From Parelusimicrobium sp031549165 (GTDB lineage Bacteria; Elusimicrobiota; Elusimicrobia; Elusimicrobiales; Elusimicrobiaceae), in assembly GCA_031549165.1 (NCBI GenBank), contig JAVBQE010000050.1, positions 1 to 10,795 on the forward strand: DNA of 10,795 nt, written 5' to 3'. Under the pieces are notes generated by a model. The model saw only the letters and a program-made list of their open reading frames with translations, did no database searches and had not been told where the DNA came from. Positions 6,776 to 10,795 of the stretch are shown here, in pieces. Each line of letters opens with the position of its first letter. Position 1 is the first letter of the stretch. The position numbers were made by a program, and so were the translations under genes.

Positions 6776-8068
6776 ATGAATAAATTTATTAGCATCGCTA
6801 TACTTACTTTTTGCGCGCTTAATATTTGCGCGGCGGACCTGCTGAAGGACCCGTCTTTAAAACACGCCTCTTATTCTTTTTACGCTAAATATTTAACAGG
6901 CCCGAAAGCTGGCAAAGCCGTTTTCGCGCATAACACAGACCTGCGCCTTATACCGGGCAGTAGTGCTAAACTTTTTACAACCGCTGCTGCGCTCAACATT
7001 TTAGGGCCGGACTTTAGGTTTGAAACGCAGTTTTATAAAGATAAAAAAAATAACCTATACATCAAAGGCGCGGGCGACCCGTCTTTACAGATAGCAGACC
7101 TGGAGGCCGCAGCCGCGCGCCTGGGAAAAGTTAAAAATATTTATATTGATAATTCTTTATTCAACGGCTCCGGCGCGCCGCCTAAGGCTACATGGGAAGA
7201 TATAGGCAACTACTACGCCTCCACTTCAGAAGCGCTTAATATAAATAATAACCGCCTTGACATCTGCCTGGACCCTGCCACCCACGCCGTTAAAAGCATT
7301 TCCCCCGAAGTGCCGGGCCTTTTTGTTAAAACAGATATCGTTGAAAAAATAGACGCATCCATGAAGACAGAAGATATTTTCGCCTACACGGGGGCCACAC
7401 AAAACGACATTATTTTAAGAGGTAAAATTAACCCGTTAAGCTCTGTTCTTCCATGTGTAAAAGCGGCTATACCCAACCCGCCGCTCTTTGCCGCGCAGGC
7501 TTTAAAGAAATTTTTAAAAACTAATGGTAAAATTTTTACCGAAGATAAAATTAATTACGAAGATAAAACTTTAGCCTACAGCCATTTTTCTCTTCCGGTA
7601 AGCGAGCTTATTATGCTTACCAACCAAAAGAGCATTAACCTCTACACAGACGCGCTTATTAAAACATTATGCGCCGCAAAACACGGCGTTGGCAACTATG
7701 ACTGCGGGCTTGAAGAGCTTAACGCCTATCTAAATTCTTTGGGCATTGAAACAGACGCCGTAACTATAACCGACGCTTCCGGCCTTAGCAGGGAAACGCT
7801 GGTAACCACGGACTTTTTTGTAGCCTTTTTGGAAGCAGAGCATAGAAGCCCTAGTTTTGAAATATTTTATAATTCACTTATAAAAGACGGCGAAGCCGCC
7901 TACAAAACCGGCTCTCTCTCCGGCGTAAGAGCGCACGCCGGGTATGCTAAGGACCGCACGGGAAACCTAATTGCATTTACATTAATCAGCAATAATTATA
8001 TAGGCAAAAATACAGAAGTAAGCAAAGTGCACATGGCGCTAATTAATACTCTTAGCGAACTTAAGTAA
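6776..8068 (+). CDS. dacB: D-alanyl-D-alanine carboxypeptidase/endopeptidase, PBP4 type (peptidase S13)
   Basis: A periplasmic penicillin-binding protein that removes the terminal D-Ala from peptidoglycan stem peptides and can cut cross-links. It has 430 residues, slightly shorter than E. coli PBP4 (477). Residues 1-20 form a signal peptide (MNK, a hydrophobic core, then ICAAD); LNIC is not a proper lipobox, so it is probably not a lipoprotein. All three active-site motifs are intact: SSAK at 62-65 (nucleophile Ser62), SIN at 286-288 and KTG at 377-379. GAGDPSL (98-104) and DASGLSRE (333-340) are further S13 signatures. It is third in the flippase-antiporter-dacB run. Its last 30 bases overlap the 3' end of ftcD on the other strand. 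Confidence 0.94.
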   Translation: MNKFISIAILTFCALNICAADLLKDPSLKHASYSFYAKYLTGPKAGKAVFAHNTDLRLIPGSSAKLFTTAAALNILGPDFRFETQFYKDKKNNLYIKGAGDPSLQIADLEAAAARLGKVKNIYIDNSLFNGSGAPPKATWEDIGNYYASTSEALNINNNRLDICLDPATHAVKSISPEVPGLFVKTDIVEKIDASMKTEDIFAYTGATQNDIILRGKINPLSSVLPCVKAAIPNPPLFAAQALKKFLKTNGKIFTEDKINYEDKTLAYSHFSLPVSELIMLTNQKSINLYTDALIKTLCAAKHGVGNYDCGLEELNAYLNSLGIETDAVTITDASGLSRETLVTTDFFVAFLEAEHRSPSFEIFYNSLIKDGEAAYKTGSLSGVRAHAGYAKDRTGNLIAFTLISNNYIGKNTEVSKVHMALINTLSELK

Positions 8069-8917
8069 GCGTTGTTCCAGCACTTTTTCGTCCCAAACAA
8101 ATGGTTCTAAACTGTTAAGGCCAAGGTAGTCCACGTCTTCATGGTTGATGGCGGCTGAAGGTATTAAACCTATCAGCTGGCTGCCGGCAGCTTTAGATTT
8201 CTCATCAATCATATCATACACGCGTCTTAATGGCATTTTTGTGTAATCTGTAATATTGCAAGACACCTGCACAATATCAAACCTTTCCAGATACCAGCCT
8301 ATTGCTTTTAAATTTTCACCGCGGATTTCCCTGGCTATTTTTTGGGCGGTGTTAACATCTTTAGTTTTTAAATTAACATTATAAGCTATTAAAAAATTAC
8401 GCGCACCCATTATCACCGCGCCGAATTTGGGGTTAAATTGCGAGGGCCCAAAGTCCGGCGGGAGCGCTTTTAATTTTTGCGGCAAGCTTTCATACTCGCC
8501 TTTGCGGATGAAGGCAAGCTTTTTTCTTTCTTCGGTACTGGAGGAATTTTCGTAGAGATAGACGCTTAGGTTAAGTTCGTCCGCTACACGCCGGGCTACG
8601 CGTTTACTTAATGCTACACATTCATCCATAGTTACATTTTTTACAGGCACAAACGGGCATACGTCCACCGCGCCTAAACGCGGGTGCACGCCTTTTTGCG
8701 TGCTCATATCAAGCAGTTCGTGGGATTTTTTGATTAGTTGAAAAGCGGCGTTTTCCACCGCTTCAGGACTGCCTGCAAATGTGATAACTGTGCGGTTTGC
8801 ATCCGCGTCGCTCTCTGCGCCCAGCACGGCCACGCCCTTTAGAGACGCGGTTATTTTTTGTATAATATCTTTATCCTTACCTTCGGATATATTAGGCACG
8901 CACTCTATTATTTTCAT
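8039..8917 (-). CDS. ftcD: Glutamate formimidoyltransferase (formiminotransferase domain only)
   Basis: Transfers the formimino group from N-formimino-L-glutamate to tetrahydrofolate, normally the last step of one histidine-degradation route, feeding one-carbon metabolism. The 292 residues cover both formiminotransferase subdomains. ECVPNISEG (5-13), NRTVITF (41-47), KGVHPRLGAVDVCPF (75-89), the FGPSQFNPKFGA and GARNFLIAYN blocks and AIGWYLE match the enzyme. His78 in GVHPR corresponds to the catalytic His82 of the mammalian enzyme. There is no cyclodeaminase domain after it, so formimino-THF would need a separate FchA-type protein. No hut genes are nearby. The start at 8917 has no ribosome binding site but lies seven bases after a TATAAT, suggesting a leaderless mRNA. 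Family assignment is secure; pathway use is inferred. Confidence 0.94.
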   Translation of the reverse strand: MKIIECVPNISEGKDKDIIQKITASLKGVAVLGAESDADANRTVITFAGSPEAVENAAFQLIKKSHELLDMSTQKGVHPRLGAVDVCPFVPVKNVTMDECVALSKRVARRVADELNLSVYLYENSSSTEERKKLAFIRKGEYESLPQKLKALPPDFGPSQFNPKFGAVIMGARNFLIAYNVNLKTKDVNTAQKIAREIRGENLKAIGWYLERFDIVQVSCNITDYTKMPLRRVYDMIDEKSKAAGSQLIGLIPSAAINHEDVDYLGLNSLEPFVWDEKVLEQRLLKFAKSIN

Positions 8918-8923
8918 ATTACC

Positions 8924-8929
8924 ATTATA
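8924..8929 (-). promoter_or_regulatory. Probable -10 box of ftcD (leaderless transcript)
   Basis: On the - strand a perfect TATAAT occupies 8929 down to 8924. Normal -10 geometry puts transcription start at about 8917, the A of the ftcD ATG. No good -35 box is present at 16-18 bases spacing, and no Shine-Dalgarno precedes the ATG. The region is AT-rich, so chance is possible. Confidence 0.5.
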
Positions 8930-8947
8930 ATAATTTTTATTTACCTG

Positions 8948-8975
8948 TTGACACGGTTTGTATAAATGATATAAT
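8948..8975 (+). promoter_or_regulatory. Sigma-70 type promoter of csp
   Basis: A perfect -35 TTGACA (8948-8953) and a perfect -10 TATAAT (8970-8975) are separated by 16 bases. Transcription is expected to start near 8982, leaving a leader of about 53 bases. A six-base inverted repeat, ATAAAT (8962-8967) and ATTTAT (8974-8979), straddles the -10 box. It is the strongest promoter in the window, in keeping with an abundant small protein. Confidence 0.88.
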
Positions 8976-8981
8976 TTATGT

Positions 8982-9004
8982 GAGGGGTGAAATTGATTAC
9001 CCTC
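8982..9004 (+). promoter_or_regulatory. 5' terminal stem-loop of the csp mRNA
   Basis: GAGGGGT (8982-8988) can pair with ACCCTC (8999-9004) with one bulged G and a ten-base loop. The stem begins at the predicted first transcribed base. Hairpins at the extreme 5' end are known to protect some bacterial mRNAs from RNA degradation; here that role is inferred. It leaves the ribosome binding site at 9018-9024 free. Confidence 0.55.
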
Positions 9005-9034
9005 TAATTAAGTATAAAAGGAAGTAACTGTAAC

Positions 9035-9235
9035 ATGGCAAAAGGAAAAGTAAAATGGTTTAACGACCAAAAAGGTTATGGCTTCATAACCCCCGAAGAT
9101 GGCTCTAAGGACCTCTTTGTGCACTATCAGGAAATCAAAGGTGAAGGCTTCAAAACCTTGTCCGAAGGACAGGAAGTTGAATTTGACATCGTTGAATCCG
9201 ATAAAGGCCCGAAAGCTGTCAACATCAGAAAATAA
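9035..9235 (+). CDS. csp: Cold-shock domain protein (CspA family)
   Basis: A 66-residue single cold-shock domain that binds single-stranded RNA and DNA and acts as an RNA chaperone or transcription antiterminator in the cytoplasm. It opens with GKVKWFN (4-10). RNP1 is KGYGFI (13-18) and RNP2 is LFVHY (27-31), with the aromatic residues Trp9, Phe17, Phe28, His30 and Tyr31 in the binding face. GQEVEFDI and GPKAVNIRK complete the barrel, and the length is typical. AAGGAAG at 9018-9024 is the ribosome binding site. The gene is monocistronic between a strong promoter and a strong terminator. Whether it is cold-induced or constitutive cannot be read here; no clear cold box is visible in the short leader. 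Confidence 0.97.
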   Translation: MAKGKVKWFNDQKGYGFITPEDGSKDLFVHYQEIKGEGFKTLSEGQEVEFDIVESDKGPKAVNIRK

Positions 9236-9253
9236 ATTTTCTTTGATTGACTA

Positions 9254-9287
9254 AAACCCCGCACCTTCGGGTGCGGGGTTTTTATTT
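9254..9287 (+). terminator. Intrinsic terminator of csp
   Basis: A perfect 12-base-pair stem (AAACCCCGCACC, 9254-9265, with GGTGCGGGGTTT, 9270-9281) closes on a TTCG tetraloop with a C-G closing pair, and runs into TTTTTATTTT. It starts 18 bases after the csp stop. Confidence 0.96.
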
Positions 9288-9306
9288 TAAGCAATAAGTA
9301 TTTAAT

Positions 9307-9453
9307 TTGTCATTCTCAAGCCCGCTTTCAATGCGGCGGACGGGAATCTGTTTTTATCAAATGGGTGCTGTTGTCTTAGCCCAAACAACACAGCACCTAT
9401 TAGATAATAGCAGATTCCCAAACCCGCATTGAAAGCGGCGGCGGGAATGACAA
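9307..9453. repeat. Inverted-repeat element with TTGTCATTC ends, copy 3, with a nested hairpin
   Basis: The outer arms 9307-9350 and 9411-9453 are reverse complements in three exact blocks: TTGTCATTC at the tips, the 15-base CCGCTTTCAATGCGG, and GGGAATCTG on the inside. Between them GGTGCTGTTGT (9364-9374) and ACAACACAGCACC (9385-9397) form a second hairpin with a two-base bulge. The element is 147 bases, non-coding, and has no clear target duplication. It fills most of the gap between the csp terminator and the MATE gene. Its tips match the right end of copy 2 and resemble copy 1, so the three may be one terminal-repeat class with different interiors. Confidence 0.87.
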
Positions 9454-9472
9454 CTCAATAAGAAATTAAAAA

Positions 9473-10795
9473 ATGAAAAACCGTACATCTCTAAAAGAAC
9501 TTTGGAAAATATCTTTCCCCCTTATCATCACAAACGCGTGCTTTGTAATAATGCAATTTACCGACAGGGTGATGCTTTCCTGGTACACGCCCAACGCTTT
9601 GGCAGCGTGTGTGCCGGCGGGTTCTTTGTCGTTTACTTTTGTATCCATTTTTATGGGCCTTGCAGGTTATACGGGCGTGTTTATCGCGCAGTACCACGGG
9701 AAAAAGAAAAGGGCAAGCCTTACGCTGTCTCTTTGGCAGGGGGTGTGGGTGAGCCTTATTTCCGGCCTGCTTATCGCCGGGCTTACGCCGCTGGGCTATT
9801 TGGTAATAGAGTTTTTTAACCACGAAGCGGCTGTTATGCTTTTAGAAAAGCAATATTTTCTTATTCTAAATTTATTCGGCGGGTTTATAGTTTTAAATAA
9901 CGCGCTGTCTTCTTTCTTCACCGGCAGAGGCAAGACAAAAATTACCATGTACGTTACCGTAATGGGCAATTTTGTTAATATCGCGCTTTCGTATATTTTA
10001 ATTTTCGGCAAGCTGGGCCTGCCCGCTATGGGCATAAAAGGCGCGGCTTACGGCACTGTGCTGGCCAGCATGTCAATCAGCCTTGTATACGCGCTGGTAA
10101 TAATGTCTGAAAAATACAGAAAGAGCTACCGCACAAGCCGCCTTGCCGCGTTTTACAAACCTGCCTTTTTGCGCCTGCTGCGCTACGGCGCGCCAAACGG
10201 GTTTGGGTTCTTTATGGATGTGCTTTCATTTAGCTTGTTTTCCTTTATGGTGGGCAGCGCGGGCGCGGCGGCGCTTACGGCTAGCAATATTGCTTTTTCC
10301 ATGCAGAGCGTGGTGTTTATGCCGCTTTTAGGCCTGGGTATAGGCACGCAGATACTCGTCGGCAAATATATGGGGATGAAGCTACCCGGCGAAGCCGCGC
10401 AGGTAACTATCAACGCATGCAAAATGGGCTTTGCTTACGCAGGCTTTTTTGCCATTTTATTCTTCAGCATTCCCGCGTTTTTTATAAGTTTGTTTATGCC
10501 CGCTTCCGCGGCGGAGACTGCCGCCATTACCGCACTTGCCATACCGCTTGTTAAAATCGTGGCGGTGTTTACCCTGGGCGACGGCATGTATTTAATTTTT
10601 GGCGAGAGCATACGCGGCGCGGGCGACACTAAGTTCCACATGTTCGCCATGCTGATCTGCGCGTGGGGCTTGCTTATGCCGGGCACTGTTTACATTGTCT
10701 ATTATCTTAAAGCGCCTGTGCATGTTATATGGGGCTGGTTTACCGGCTACGCGGTGCTTACAGGCATAGTAATGCTGCACCGCTGGTATAAAGGC
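9473..10795 (+). CDS. MATE family multidrug/cation antiporter, 3' end beyond the window
   Basis: An open frame of 441 codons runs from ATG 9473 to the window edge without a stop. It encodes a multi-pass membrane protein of the MATE (NorM-like) family, which exports drugs or cationic metabolites in exchange for Na+ or H+. Family features in both halves include WKISFPLIITNACFVIMQFT then DRVMLSWY near the N-terminus, GNFVNIALSYILIFG and GIKGAAYGTVLA in the first half, and GIGTQILVGKYMG and GESIRGAGDTKF in the second. MATE proteins have roughly 450 residues, so only the last few are likely missing. The start lies 20 bases from repeat copy 3 with no visible ribosome binding site; the conserved N-terminus still supports it. 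No neighbour indicates its substrate. Confidence 0.9.
   Translation, partial: MKNRTSLKELWKISFPLIITNACFVIMQFTDRVMLSWYTPNALAACVPAGSLSFTFVSIFMGLAGYTGVFIAQYHGKKKRASLTLSLWQGVWVSLISGLLIAGLTPLGYLVIEFFNHEAAVMLLEKQYFLILNLFGGFIVLNNALSSFFTGRGKTKITMYVTVMGNFVNIALSYILIFGKLGLPAMGIKGAAYGTVLASMSISLVYALVIMSEKYRKSYRTSRLAAFYKPAFLRLLRYGAPNGFGFFMDVLSFSLFSFMVGSAGAAALTASNIAFSMQSVVFMPLLGLGIGTQILVGKYMGMKLPGEAAQVTINACKMGFAYAGFFAILFFSIPAFFISLFMPASAAETAAITALAIPLVKIVAVFTLGDGMYLIFGESIRGAGDTKFHMFAMLICAWGLLMPGTVYIVYYLKAPVHVIWGWFTGYAVLTGIVMLHRWYKG

Noticed and set aside
4136..8068. Flippase-antiporter-dacB as a new envelope system
   Set aside because: Each is a common family with intact ordinary motifs. Overlap shows co-transcription only, and no glycosyltransferase or polymerase is present to define a pathway.
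8039..8917. Bifunctional formiminotransferase-cyclodeaminase
   Set aside because: The frame stops after the formiminotransferase domain, with no cyclodeaminase sequence following on the - strand.
9502..9819. Frames of 105 and 110 codons on either strand inside the MATE region
   Set aside because: The overlapping frame from 9473 gives a full, recognisable MATE protein; these are shadows without family features.

Overview
The window is an ordinary-looking stretch of a bacterial chromosome with ten protein genes, moderate GC and a Gram-negative style gene set. It carries an HPr-EI fusion of the PTS, rnhB-yraN, a purine nucleoside phosphorylase, a lipid-linked polysaccharide flippase, a CPA1 antiporter, a PBP4-type carboxypeptidase, a glutamate formimidoyltransferase, a cold-shock protein and a MATE exporter. 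Nothing fixes the species. A host-associated anaerobe of the Elusimicrobiota type is my best guess, resting on the overall feel of the proteins and the fermentative gene mix. It is inference, not shown by the sequence.

Layout. Positions 1-3888 form a tight + strand block: ptsI (5' end cut off by the window), rnhB one base after it, a 237-base gap, then yraN and punA overlapping by four bases. Positions 3889-4135 are almost entirely inverted-repeat elements. Positions 4136-8068 are a second + strand block: flippase, antiporter (23-base overlap) and dacB (14-base gap), all acting at the cell envelope. ftcD lies on the - strand and its 3' end overlaps that of dacB by 30 bases. ftcD and csp are divergent, and both have recognisable promoters between them. 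csp ends at a textbook intrinsic terminator. A further inverted-repeat element (9307-9453) follows. The last gene is a MATE transporter running off the right edge.

The genes are mostly housekeeping: sugar uptake and phosphotransfer, removal of RNA from DNA, purine salvage, envelope polymer export and peptidoglycan trimming, cation/proton exchange, one-carbon/glutamate metabolism, an RNA chaperone and drug efflux. I see no defence system, phage, transposase, CRISPR, rRNA or tRNA.

The unusual content is between the genes. Each of the three gaps of about 240 bases is filled by large imperfect palindromes. Three of them share TGTCAT-type ends (3894-3971, 4002-4122, 9307-9453) and look like non-autonomous repeats. 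A fourth (2519-2637) is a different long hairpin. Two of these elements sit directly against the start codons of the two MOP-superfamily transporters, which have no visible ribosome binding site. I did not find convincing evidence of a new multi-gene system.
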